Origin: JBFWWW01 sp050245975 | Lineage (GTDB): Bacteria; Pseudomonadota; Alphaproteobacteria; Rhizobiales; Hyphomicrobiaceae | Length of the DNA: 40,682 nt | Direction: 5' to 3' | Assembly: GCA_050245975.1 (NCBI GenBank) | Contig: JBFWWW010000011.1 | Coordinates: 1 to 40,682, forward strand | In this document: positions 1 through 7,135 of the stretch, piece after piece | How positions within the stretch are numbered: the first letter of the stretch is position 1 | Layout of the letters: each line of letters opens with the position of its first letter | Position numbers and translations under genes: made by a program | Notes under the pieces: generated by a model | What the model saw: only the letters and a program-made list of their open reading frames with translations | Databases searched by the model: none | Told to the model about the DNA's origin: nothing

Positions 1-858
1 GAGGACGGGCCGCCGCTCAATCCCAAGGTCATGGCGATGGTCCAGAGCGGCAAGGTGACGTGGGACATCTGTGATTTTGCGACCTATCGCATCGACCCTC
101 TGGGGCTCAGCAACAATCTTGAAGAGATCGACTACAGCATCGTCGACAAGTCGGGAATTCCGGATGATTTCCTGTTCAAGTGGGGTGTCGGCAATTGCAC
201 CTACTCCACCATTCTCGCGTATCGCGCGGACATGGTCCAGGGCGAGCCGCCGACGTCGGTGGCTGCCCTCTGGGATCTGAAGAAATATCCGGGCAAGCGT
301 GCCCTGCACGACGAGCCGATCCACAACATCCCGTTCGCACTGATTGCCGCCGGCGTGCCGAAGGATCAGGTGTACCCCCTGACCGAGGAGAAGATTGCCA
401 AGGCGTTCGCCAAGCTCGACGAGATAAAGGAGCACGCCATCTGGTGGACCGTCGGCGCGCAATCGCCGCAGCTTCTCGCCAACAAGGAGGTGGCCCTGGC
501 TCAGGCCTACAGCAACCGCCTCGACACACTGATCGAGCAGGGAGTGCCGCTGAAGATCGTCTGGGACGGTGCGCAGACCAGCGGCGACGGCTTTGCCATC
601 ACCAAGGGTGCGCCGAACAAGGATCTGGCGATGCTGTTCATCGCCTGGGCCGTGCTGCCTGAGAACAATGCGCGGATCAGCAAGTACATCACCATGGGAC
701 CGGTGAACAAGTCGGCGGTCCAGTATGTGGCGAAGGACCGTCTGCCCCTGCTGCCGGCAGCCTACAGCGACAGGCAGGTCACCATGGATGCCAAGTGGTG
801 GGGACCGAACTTCGACAAGCTGGTCCAGCGCTGGAAGGAATGGCGCCTGAAAGGTTGA
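1..858 (+). CDS. Polyamine-type ABC transporter substrate-binding protein (5' truncated by window)
   Basis: The frame is open from base 1, so the N-terminus with its signal peptide lies outside the window; the ATG at 31 is internal. The visible 285 or so residues have the fold pattern of PotD/PotF-like periplasmic binding proteins (extracellular solute-binding family 1/8). Supporting segments are WGVGNCTYSTILAYRADM near the N-terminal side, the domain-crossing segment AALWDLKKYPGKRALHDEP, and a C-terminal KWWGPNFDKLVQRWKEW helix. The protein would deliver a small cationic or nitrogenous solute to the two permeases that follow 53 bp downstream. The substrate is not readable from sequence; polyamine is the family default, but the catabolic neighbours suggest something else. 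No ATPase gene is visible and it may lie upstream. Confidence 0.85.
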   Translation, partial: EDGPPLNPKVMAMVQSGKVTWDICDFATYRIDPLGLSNNLEEIDYSIVDKSGIPDDFLFKWGVGNCTYSTILAYRADMVQGEPPTSVAALWDLKKYPGKRALHDEPIHNIPFALIAAGVPKDQVYPLTEEKIAKAFAKLDEIKEHAIWWTVGAQSPQLLANKEVALAQAYSNRLDTLIEQGVPLKIVWDGAQTSGDGFAITKGAPNKDLAMLFIAWAVLPENNARISKYITMGPVNKSAVQYVAKDRLPLLPAAYSDRQVTMDAKWWGPNFDKLVQRWKEWRLKG

Positions 859-911
859 TCGGGCCCCAAAAACTGCGGCGGCCTCGGAGCCGCCGCCACG
901 ACAGGTGACGC

Positions 912-1787
912 ATGGCTGTTGCAGCCACGGCAGACACGGCGCTGGCCAGGATCGAGCTCAAGGAGAAGGCGATCACCTTCTCCTTCCTCGTCCCCTGCTT
1001 CCTGTTCCTGCTTGTGTTCTTCTTCCTTCCCGTCGTCCAGTTTCTCGCCCACGGACTGTTCGATCCGGACTTCACGCTGAAGCACTATCATCGGGCGTTG
1101 ACCAGCGGCATCTACCTGCAGATTCTCTGGCGCACGCTCTTCATCAGCTTTTTCACGTCGCTGATCTGTGCGGCGCTCGGCTATCCGGTCGCCTACGTCA
1201 TTGCGCACGCCTCGGGCCGAATGCAGGCGATCATCCTCGCGCTGGTGCTCATTCCGTTCTGGACGAGCATTCTGGTTCGCGTGTTCGCATGGATCGCCCT
1301 GCTGGGGCGCAACGGCGTGATCAATACGGGGCTGATGAACGCCGGCATTGTCAGCGAGCCCCTGCCGCTGCTGTACAACACGTTCGCCGTTCTGCTGGGC
1401 ATGACGCATGTCATGCTGCCGTACATGATCCTGCCGGTCTATGCGGTCATGAAAAACGTACCCTCGAGCCTGACGGATGCAGCCGAAAGCCTTGGCGCGT
1501 CGCCATGGCGGGCATTCGCGCGCATCTATTTTCCGCTCACGCTGCCGGGTGTCGCTGCTGGCGCTCTTCTCGTGTTCATCATCAGCTGCGGCTTCTACGT
1601 GACGCCCGCGCTCATGGGAGGCGCGAACGGGATCATACTCTCGCAGCTCATCGAGCAGGAAGTGAACGAAGGCACGCACTGGGCGTTCGCGTCGGCGCTG
1701 TCGGGAATCCTGCTTTTCGTGACCACGGCGCTCTATCTCGTCTACGAGCGCTTCTCCTCCCTCGACGATGCCGAGGAGACCCGCTGA
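912..1787 (+). CDS. ABC transporter permease, PotB-like
   Basis: This 291-residue inner-membrane protein has about six hydrophobic segments and belongs to the binding-protein-dependent transport inner-membrane family (PotB/PotH type). The cytoplasmic EAA loop that docks the ATPase is visible as AAESLGASPWRAFARIYFPL followed by TLPG. The N-terminus carries a short polar stretch before the first membrane segment (FSFLVPCFLFLLVFFFLP). Its stop codon shares one base with the ATG of the next permease (TGATG), indicating translational coupling. It should form a heterodimeric channel with that permease. Confidence 0.9.
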   Translation: MAVAATADTALARIELKEKAITFSFLVPCFLFLLVFFFLPVVQFLAHGLFDPDFTLKHYHRALTSGIYLQILWRTLFISFFTSLICAALGYPVAYVIAHASGRMQAIILALVLIPFWTSILVRVFAWIALLGRNGVINTGLMNAGIVSEPLPLLYNTFAVLLGMTHVMLPYMILPVYAVMKNVPSSLTDAAESLGASPWRAFARIYFPLTLPGVAAGALLVFIISCGFYVTPALMGGANGIILSQLIEQEVNEGTHWAFASALSGILLFVTTALYLVYERFSSLDDAEETR

Positions 1788-2593
1788 TGGGCAGGGAGCG
1801 CGGCGTCAGCGCCGGGTCTATCGCATTGCAGGTCTTCACGGGGTTGGTCCTCGTCTTCCTGGCGCTGCCGAACCTGATCGTCGTGCCGATCTCGTTCAAC
1901 CCGACGACCATCATCGAGTTTCCGCCGCGCGGGTTCACGCTGCACTGGTATAAGCGCTATCTCGAGCTGCCCGGCTGGGTCGACGCGACCTACACGAGCT
2001 TCCTGACAGGCCTGCTCACAGCGGTGGTGGCGGTGACTTTGGGCACGCTCGGCGCCTACGGCTTGACGCGCGGCACGTTCGCCGGGAAGCGGATCGTGAA
2101 ATCCTGCATTCTCATGCCCCTGATCGTGCCGAGCCTGGTGCTTGCCATCGCACTCTACAAGCTGCTGATCCAGATCGGTCTGGTCGGGACGATTACCGGC
2201 TTCGTCATCGCGCATTCCGTGCTGGCGATACCCTTCGTGATCACCGTCATGACCGCGGCATTCCGCGGGGTCGATCCAGCGATCGAGAACGCGGCGCGAA
2301 GTCTCGGCGCCGGTCGTATCGTGACGCTGTGGCGGGTAACGCTGCCGCTGGTGATGCCCGGTCTGCTGTCGGCGAGCCTGCTGGCGTTTCTCGTCTCGTT
2401 CGACGAGCTCATCATCGCGCTGTTTCTGAGCGACCCCTTTGTCTCCACGCTGCCCAAGAAGCTCTGGGACGGTATCCGGCTCGAGGTCGATCCGACGCTG
2501 GCAGCCGTTTCGACGATCCTGATCGGCATCAGCCTCGCAATTCTGGTCCTCATTGCCTCGCTGCGCCGGCGCCTGGAAAGGAAGCTTGCATGA
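1787..2593 (+). CDS. ABC transporter permease, PotC-like
   Basis: This 268-residue second permease of the transporter is PotC/PotI type. The start was chosen at the ATG at 1787 that overlaps the previous stop; the frame is open far upstream but that stretch is antisense-like shadow of potB. The typical PotC N-terminal pattern is present: a first membrane helix, then ISFNPTTIIEFPPRGFTLHW and KRYLE. The EAA loop reads NAARSLGAGRIVTLWRVTLP. The C-terminus ends in a last helix and a basic tail (SLRRRLERKLA). The stop overlaps the next gene by four bases (ATGA). Confidence 0.9.
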   Translation: MGRERGVSAGSIALQVFTGLVLVFLALPNLIVVPISFNPTTIIEFPPRGFTLHWYKRYLELPGWVDATYTSFLTGLLTAVVAVTLGTLGAYGLTRGTFAGKRIVKSCILMPLIVPSLVLAIALYKLLIQIGLVGTITGFVIAHSVLAIPFVITVMTAAFRGVDPAIENAARSLGAGRIVTLWRVTLPLVMPGLLSASLLAFLVSFDELIIALFLSDPFVSTLPKKLWDGIRLEVDPTLAAVSTILIGISLAILVLIASLRRRLERKLA

Positions 2594-3393
2594 CCTGCGC
2601 CATCACTGTCCGCAGCGTCGAGGTCGGACCGCCGCCGGGTGCGCGGGCGCGCGTCGGCCTGATCAGCCTCGGCAGCGGCATGACCACCGAAGGCGAGCTG
2701 CACCAGATGCTGGCGCATGACGGCGTGCTGTTGTTGACAACGCGGATCAGCGACAGCGATAGCGTGAGCCTTGCCGACCTGGCGGCCATGCAAGGCGATC
2801 TCGCCCGCGCGGCCGGCACGTTGCGGCCGGCATTCCCGCTCAGCGTCGTCGCCTACGGCTGTACGTCCGGAGCCATCGCCATCGGCGAAGCCAAGATCGC
2901 CGAAGCCATTCGCTCGGTGCACGGCGATGCCGCGGTCACCGACCAGTTCCACAGTTCTGTTGCGGCACTGCGTTCGCTTGGCGCACGGCGGATCGCGCTC
3001 GTGAGCCCCTACACAACGGCTGTGACCGCTGCCATGCGCGATCACCTGGAGATGGCCGGAATTGAGGTTGTGCACGCGGTGACCTTCGGGCTGACGCTCG
3101 GTTCCGAGATGTGCAGCGTCGCGCCCGATGCCGTGCTGGCCGCGACCGTAGAGGCGGACCGCGACGACATCGATGCGCTGTTTATCTCGTGCGGCGGCTT
3201 GCGCACGGTCGGCATTCTCGACGAGGCCGAGCGGCGCACCGGCAAACCCGTCATCAGCAGCAACCAGTCGCTGGCCTGGCATGCGCTTCGGCTCGCGGGC
3301 ATCGACGACAGCCTCGTGGGCTACGGCCGCCTGTTCGGCAGCCCCCTGCTCGACCGATCCGACGGCAGGGTGAGACCGCAGGTGGCCGAATGA
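2590..3393 (+). CDS. Asp/Glu racemase superfamily enzyme, maleate isomerase / arylmalonate decarboxylase-like
   Basis: The product is 267 residues. Both family cysteines are present: Cys91 in AYGCTSGA and Cys201 in FISCGGLRT, about 110 residues apart, as in maleate cis-trans isomerases and Asp/Glu racemases that use two cysteines as acid and base. Arylmalonate decarboxylase keeps only the second, so an isomerase or racemase reaction is more likely here. The start is the ATG in the ATGA overlap with the upstream permease, and the stop overlaps the flavin reductase gene the same way. Within this operon it could isomerise maleate or a maleamate-type ring-cleavage product to a fumarate derivative, which is an inference. 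An amino-acid racemase role linked to the transporter is the alternative. Confidence 0.85.
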   Translation: MTCAITVRSVEVGPPPGARARVGLISLGSGMTTEGELHQMLAHDGVLLLTTRISDSDSVSLADLAAMQGDLARAAGTLRPAFPLSVVAYGCTSGAIAIGEAKIAEAIRSVHGDAAVTDQFHSSVAALRSLGARRIALVSPYTTAVTAAMRDHLEMAGIEVVHAVTFGLTLGSEMCSVAPDAVLAATVEADRDDIDALFISCGGLRTVGILDEAERRTGKPVISSNQSLAWHALRLAGIDDSLVGYGRLFGSPLLDRSDGRVRPQVAE

Positions 3394-4379
3394 ACGCGCT
3401 CGACACGCTGGCCGACGTGCGCCTCCTGCGGCGCGCGTTCGGCAGCTTTCTCACAGGCGTGACGGTTGTCACCACCATCGACGCGGACGGTCGGCCACGC
3501 GGGTTCACTGCCAATTCCTTCACATCGGTCTCGCTCGATCCACCGCTGATACTCGTCTGCATCGCAAGGAACGCGGCCAGCGCCGGCGTATTTGCGGCCA
3601 GCCAGACCATCGGCATAAACATCCTGGCCGAGAACCAGCGCGGGACGGCGATCAAGTTCGCATCCAAAGACCCTGACAAATTTGAGACCGTTGCCTGGGA
3701 AGCAGGCCGGGGCGGAGCGCCCAGAATCAAGAAGTCGCTGGCCTGGCTCGAGTGTCGCACCAGCACGGTCACGCCGGCGGGCGATCATCTGATCATCCTG
3801 GCGCAGGTCGATGAGTTTATGGCCGGCGCGACGCGGCCCCTGGGTTATTTTCAGGGCAGCTTCGTCGGATTCGATATCGAGGATCGCGCGATCGAGCATG
3901 CGCGGATGGGCAGCCTGGTCCTCGGCTGCATCGCGGAGTCGGATCAGCAGATCCTGCTGTGTCGTGCAGATCAGCAGTCGGCCTGGACGCTGCCATCGAG
4001 CGCCCTCGTTCCAGGCGACGTATCGCCGTCGCAAAAGCTGCAGATGCTGCTGAGCCGCCTTGGTGCCGACGTCGAGGTGAGTTTCCTCTTTTCCGTCTTT
4101 CAGGACCCGAAGACCGGCACACTGTACGTCACGCATCGCGGCCGGTTGCGTCGGCCGCTTGCCGCCGGGCGCGAGGGCATGCCGGAGGGGCGGATGTTCG
4201 ACACCGCGGCTCTGCCGTGGAATGACTTGATGGCACCCGGTGTCGCCAACATGCTGCGCCGCTATCTGCAGGAGCGCACGACGGGACGCTTTGCGGTCTA
4301 CACGGAATACGACGATCACCGGTTGCTGGCGCGGCTCCACGGCGATGCTGTCGATTGGATGCCGGCGAACAACGACTAG
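3390..4379 (+). CDS. Flavin reductase-like FMN-binding protein with extra C-terminal Nudix-like domain
   Basis: The product is 329 residues, about twice the usual 160-190 of this family. Residues 8-165 are a flavin-reductase split barrel: GVTVVTTIDADGRPRGFTAN, then SFTSVSLDPPLILVCI, INILAENQ, and the conserved GDH at 131-133. Such proteins supply reduced FMN/FAD to a monooxygenase or carry FMN themselves. Residues about 173-320 form a second domain whose start (LVLGC, ILLCRADQQSAWTLPSS) resembles the first strands of a Nudix fold. The Nudix box itself is degenerate: the REXXEE glutamates are absent around 205-229. That assignment is tentative. No partner monooxygenase is visible in the window. 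The start overlaps the racemase stop (ATGA). Confidence 0.8.
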   Translation: MNALDTLADVRLLRRAFGSFLTGVTVVTTIDADGRPRGFTANSFTSVSLDPPLILVCIARNAASAGVFAASQTIGINILAENQRGTAIKFASKDPDKFETVAWEAGRGGAPRIKKSLAWLECRTSTVTPAGDHLIILAQVDEFMAGATRPLGYFQGSFVGFDIEDRAIEHARMGSLVLGCIAESDQQILLCRADQQSAWTLPSSALVPGDVSPSQKLQMLLSRLGADVEVSFLFSVFQDPKTGTLYVTHRGRLRRPLAAGREGMPEGRMFDTAALPWNDLMAPGVANMLRRYLQERTTGRFAVYTEYDDHRLLARLHGDAVDWMPANND

Positions 4380-4389
4380 AGAGGCTGGG

Positions 4390-4758
4390 ATGGATGACGT
4401 CGCGAAGGGGCTCGAGATCCGCGCGCGAATGTTCGGCGGCGAAAGCGTCGAGCGAGCGTTCGCGCCGCAGGACCCGTTGACGCAGAAATTTCAGAAGTTG
4501 ATCACTTCGTCCTGCTTCGGGCAGGTCTGGGCCGATGGCTCCGTACCGCTTAGCGATCGCAGTCTTATGACGCTGTCGATCTTGGGTGCGCAACAGCGGT
4601 TCCAGCAATTCGAGCTGCACGCCAGGCTGGCGAGGAAAAACGGCTGTACGCGCGAACAGCTCATCGAGGTCGTGCAGCATCTGACCGTGTATTGCGGTGT
4701 TCCGACCGGCGGCGAGGCCTATCGGATCCTAAGCTCGGTGCTTGCCGAGGACGCGTGA
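4390..4758 (+). CDS. Carboxymuconolactone decarboxylase (CMD/AhpD) family protein
   Basis: The product is 122 residues, the length of PcaC-type single-domain proteins. The hallmark segment is FELHARLARKNGCTREQLIE followed by VVQHLTVYCGVPTGGEAYRI, matching the E-x2-H ... G-(C/T)-x-x-E ... Y-x-G-x-P pattern of gamma-carboxymuconolactone decarboxylases. There is no AhpD-type CxxC redox pair, so a peroxidase role is unlikely. It begins 10 bp after the flavin reductase stop and is the last gene of the operon. A decarboxylase or lactone-processing role in the same catabolic route is inferred; the true substrate is unknown. Confidence 0.85.
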   Translation: MDDVAKGLEIRARMFGGESVERAFAPQDPLTQKFQKLITSSCFGQVWADGSVPLSDRSLMTLSILGAQQRFQQFELHARLARKNGCTREQLIEVVQHLTVYCGVPTGGEAYRILSSVLAEDA

Positions 4759-4807
4759 GCCATCGCGGGATATGCGGTAATATATTGATATAAAAGCGTT
4801 ATTTTGG

Positions 4808-4836
4808 AAAATCCGGCGCGTCAGGGCACAGCCGGA
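4808..4836 (-). terminator. Possible Rho-independent terminator of tRNA-Ser
   Basis: On the - strand, downstream of the tRNA 3' end, a 6-bp stem TCCGGC/GCCGGA with a 13-nt loop is followed by TTTT. The segment beyond it (4767-4806) is strikingly A+T-rich for this genome. The stem is short, so confidence is moderate. Confidence 0.4.
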
Positions 4837-4857
4837 CACATTGCGATTTCTGGGGAA

Positions 4858-4947
4858 TGGCGGAGAGGGTGGGATTCGAACCCACGATACCCTTGCGAGT
4901 ATGCCGCATTTCGAGTGCGGTGCCTTCAACCACTCGACCACCTCTCC
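4858..4947 (-). tRNA. tRNA-Ser (anticodon CGA)
   Basis: The reverse strand folds as a class II tRNA of 90 nt including an encoded CCA. The acceptor pair is GGAGAGG/CCTCTCC with discriminator G. The anticodon stem CCGCA/TGCGG holds the loop CTCGAAA (anticodon CGA, reading UCG). A long variable arm follows (ATAC...GTAT), then a T-arm GTGGG-TTCGAAT-CCCAC. The long variable arm confirms serine identity. Its 3' end points toward the transporter/catabolic block at the left, the side at which tRNA-targeting islands insert. Confidence 0.97.
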
Positions 4948-5047
4948 GGACCGCGGGCGCGGGCAATTCTGGGTAAACGGGGGCTGCGGCGCTGGCAAGC
5001 GGTGGCTTGTAGCTTGGCCGGTCGCGGCGTGCAAGCCGTTGCCGCAA

Positions 5048-5076
5048 TTGACTTTGCAGGGTGTTTCGAGGATAGT
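5048..5076 (+). promoter_or_regulatory. Predicted sigma-70-type promoter for rplU-rpmA
   Basis: TTGACT (5048-5053), a 17-base spacer, and GATAGT (5071-5076) match the housekeeping consensus at 5/6 and 4/6. Transcription would start near 5083, leaving a leader of about 135 nt before rplU. I saw no convincing attenuator in the leader. Confidence 0.5.
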
Positions 5077-5217
5077 GCGCGCCGCTGCGCGGGGGCTTGA
5101 GCCGCCGCGCGTCACGTCGCTGCCCGAGGCTCCGACGGCCGCCGACCAGGCCGTCCTCCCAAGCCCGCATTTCGATGCGGCGCCGAAGGGCGCGGAGAAA
5201 GAACAGGACTTTCAACC

Positions 5218-5532
5218 ATGTACGCAGTCATCAAGACGGGCGGCAAGCAGTATCGCGTTTCCGCCGACGACATTCTGATCATCGAGAAGATTGCCGGCGA
5301 CGCCGGCGCCAAGGTCGAGTTCACCGACGTGCTGATGCTCGGCGGCGGCTCGGGCGAGCCCAAGGTCGGCGCGCCGCTGGTGGCCAATGCCAAGGTGACG
5401 GCAGAGGTCGTCGAGCAGGGCCGCGGCGCCAAGGTCATCGCCTTCAAGAAGCGCCGCCGCAAGAACTCGCGGCGCCGGCGCGGTCACCGCCAGGAACTGA
5501 CGACGGTTCGGATCAAAGAGATCATCGCCTGA
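5218..5532 (+). CDS. rplU: 50S ribosomal protein L21
   Basis: The 104-residue product begins with the invariant L21 start MYAVIKTGGKQYRVSADD and has the basic C-terminal stretch FKKRRRKNSRRRRGHRQEL plus TTVRIKEI, the RNA-binding face. L21 binds 23S rRNA and assembles with L20 in the large subunit. It is followed 43 bp later by rpmA, the universal bacterial order. Confidence 0.98.
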   Translation: MYAVIKTGGKQYRVSADDILIIEKIAGDAGAKVEFTDVLMLGGGSGEPKVGAPLVANAKVTAEVVEQGRGAKVIAFKKRRRKNSRRRRGHRQELTTVRIKEIIA

Positions 5533-5575
5533 GGCGAGAGCCCCGGTATCGACCCAGGATTAAAGGACAACTGAG

Positions 5576-5845
5576 ATGGCACACAAAAAGGCAGGCGGCT
5601 CGTCCCGCAACGGCCGCGACACGGCAGGCCGGCGCCTCGGCGTGAAGCGCTACGGCGGCCAGAGCGTCATCGCCGGCAATATCCTCGTCCGCCAGCGCGG
5701 CACGAAGGTTCACCCCGGCGCCAACGTCGGCATGGGGACCGACCACACGCTGTTTGCGAAGATCGACGGCAAGGTCGAGTTCGCCACCAAGGCCAACGGC
5801 CGCGTGTACGTGTCGGTTCGACCGCCGGCCGTCGCCGCAGAATAG
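5576..5845 (+). CDS. rpmA: 50S ribosomal protein L27
   Basis: The 89-residue product starts MAHKKAGGSSRNGRDTAGRR, the N-terminal arm that reaches toward the peptidyl-transferase centre, followed by LGVKRYGGQSVIAGNILVRQ and RGTKVHPGANVGMGTDHTL. There is no Firmicutes-type cleavable N-terminal extension. A strong terminator follows 55 bp after the stop. Confidence 0.98.
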   Translation: MAHKKAGGSSRNGRDTAGRRLGVKRYGGQSVIAGNILVRQRGTKVHPGANVGMGTDHTLFAKIDGKVEFATKANGRVYVSVRPPAVAAE

Positions 5846-5900
5846 CTGCCGGATCGTGCGCCACGGTCCAGTGGCGCCGGGAAACCCGGAAACGGACGAA

Positions 5901-5928
5901 GGGAGATGGCGCGCCGTCTCCCTTTTTT
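5901..5928 (+). terminator. Rho-independent terminator after rpmA
   Basis: GGGAGA and TCTCCC pair around an inner self-complementary GGCGCGCC core, directly followed by six T residues. It closes the rplU-rpmA unit and separates it from the acetyltransferase genes. Confidence 0.85.
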
Positions 5929-5958
5929 ATTTGCGTGCCTTGCAGACGGAACGACGAC

Positions 5959-6465
5959 ATGGAGACCCTGCAGACCGAGCGCCTGATTTTGCGGCCCGTG
6001 GAGCGTCGCGATGCCGACGATATCGCGCGGTTCGCCGGCGACTGGGATGTCGCGCGCATGACGGCGCGCATCCCGCACCCGTACATGATCGCCGACGCGC
6101 TCGCGTTCATCGAGTCGCAGGGCCCCGGCGATCACTTCGCCGTCACGCGCGAGGGCGCGTTCGTCGGCTGCTGCGGCACGACGCCCGCGGGCGAGGACGG
6201 GACGGACATCTCCATCGGCTACTGGATCGGGAAGCCCTACTGGGGCCATGGCTATGCAACCGAAGCGGCGCGCGCCGTGCTGGGCGCGCTCGTGGCGCGC
6301 ACGCCGCGGCCGCGCATCCTCATCAGCCACATGGCGGAAAACGGCGCCTCCGGCCGCGTCATCGCCAAGCTGGGGTTCCAGCCGACCGGCGAGAAAATGC
6401 TATGGTGCGCGGCGCGCGGGCAGGAGGTCCGCTGCCTGACCTACGTCCTGCCGGACCGCGAATGA
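5959..6465 (+). CDS. GNAT family N-acetyltransferase, RimJ/RimL-like
   Basis: The product is 168 residues from the ATG at 5959; an in-frame GTG at 5935 would add eight residues (PCRRNDD) that look non-conserved. The start METLQTERLILRPVERRDAD is the standard opening of RimJ/RimL-like (Acetyltransf_3) enzymes. The acetyl-CoA-binding motif A is SIGYWIGKPYWGHGYATEAA (Q/R-x-x-G-x-G/A). The C-terminal SGRVIAKLGFQPTGE is motif B. Members acetylate N-terminal amines of ribosomal proteins or small molecules; the position beside ribosomal genes fits but does not prove the former. It is followed directly by a paralogue. Confidence 0.88.
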   Translation: METLQTERLILRPVERRDADDIARFAGDWDVARMTARIPHPYMIADALAFIESQGPGDHFAVTREGAFVGCCGTTPAGEDGTDISIGYWIGKPYWGHGYATEAARAVLGALVARTPRPRILISHMAENGASGRVIAKLGFQPTGEKMLWCAARGQEVRCLTYVLPDRE

Positions 6466-6474
6466 GTGCGGACA

Positions 6475-7110
6475 ATGCTTGAAGGCCTGATGCGCTTGTC
6501 CCGCCCCCGAACGGTGCTGCCGATGCGCACCGAGCGGCTGGTGCTGCGCGCTTTTCGCGCCAGCGACGCCGAGCGATTTGCGCTGCTGGCCGGAGACATG
6601 TCCGTCGCCGGCATGACGAGCGACATACCAAGCCCGCTGACGCCTCGCATGGCGGCGCTGTGGCTGCAGCCCGCGCGGCGCGAACTCAGGTGCGCCATCG
6701 AGCTCGAAGGCGTGTTTGTCGGATCGGTCGGCTATTTCGTGCGGTCATCGAATGTCGCCGAGCTGGGCTTCTGGCTCGGCCGCCCCTGGTGGGGCAGGGG
6801 CTACGTCACCGAGGCGGCGCGCGCCATTCTGCGGCAGGGCCTGACCGATCCGGGCATCGTTGCGTTCTCGGCGTCGCATTTCGTCGACAACCCCGCATCG
6901 CAGCGGGTGCTGGGCAAGCTCGGGTTCGTCACGGTCGGCCACGCGCCCCAGTGGTGCGAGGCGCGCAGGCGCGATGTCGATGCCGTCTCCTGCCGGCTCG
7001 ACCGCGTGCGGGCGGCGGCGCTCGGGCTTGTCGCGGAGCCGCCTGCGAACGGACGGCGCGGCGGATGGCGGCGGCTCGCGGCAATGATGGGCGGGGCCGG
7101 CGGCGCATGA
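6475..7110 (+). CDS. GNAT family N-acetyltransferase (second, tandem)
   Basis: The product is 211 residues from the ATG at 6475; a GTG at 6466, directly after the upstream stop, is an alternative start. The fold markers repeat those of its neighbour: MRTERLVLRAFRASDAERFA, then LGFWLGRPWWGRGYVTEAAR for acetyl-CoA binding, and SQRVLGKLGFVTVGHAP. A C-terminal tail of roughly 40 residues (from about 170) is Arg/Gly-rich and not part of the fold. The two GNATs are clearly diverged duplicates. The gene ends 25 bp before obgE. Confidence 0.85.
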   Translation: MLEGLMRLSRPRTVLPMRTERLVLRAFRASDAERFALLAGDMSVAGMTSDIPSPLTPRMAALWLQPARRELRCAIELEGVFVGSVGYFVRSSNVAELGFWLGRPWWGRGYVTEAARAILRQGLTDPGIVAFSASHFVDNPASQRVLGKLGFVTVGHAPQWCEARRRDVDAVSCRLDRVRAAALGLVAEPPANGRRGGWRRLAAMMGGAGGA

Positions 7111-7135
7111 GCGGATACGCAAGGCGGAACGGCAG

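Noticed and set aside
5083..5217. Regulatory leader (L21-type) before rplU
   Set aside because: Known L21 leaders are from Firmicutes; I saw no convincing stem-loop plus T run here.
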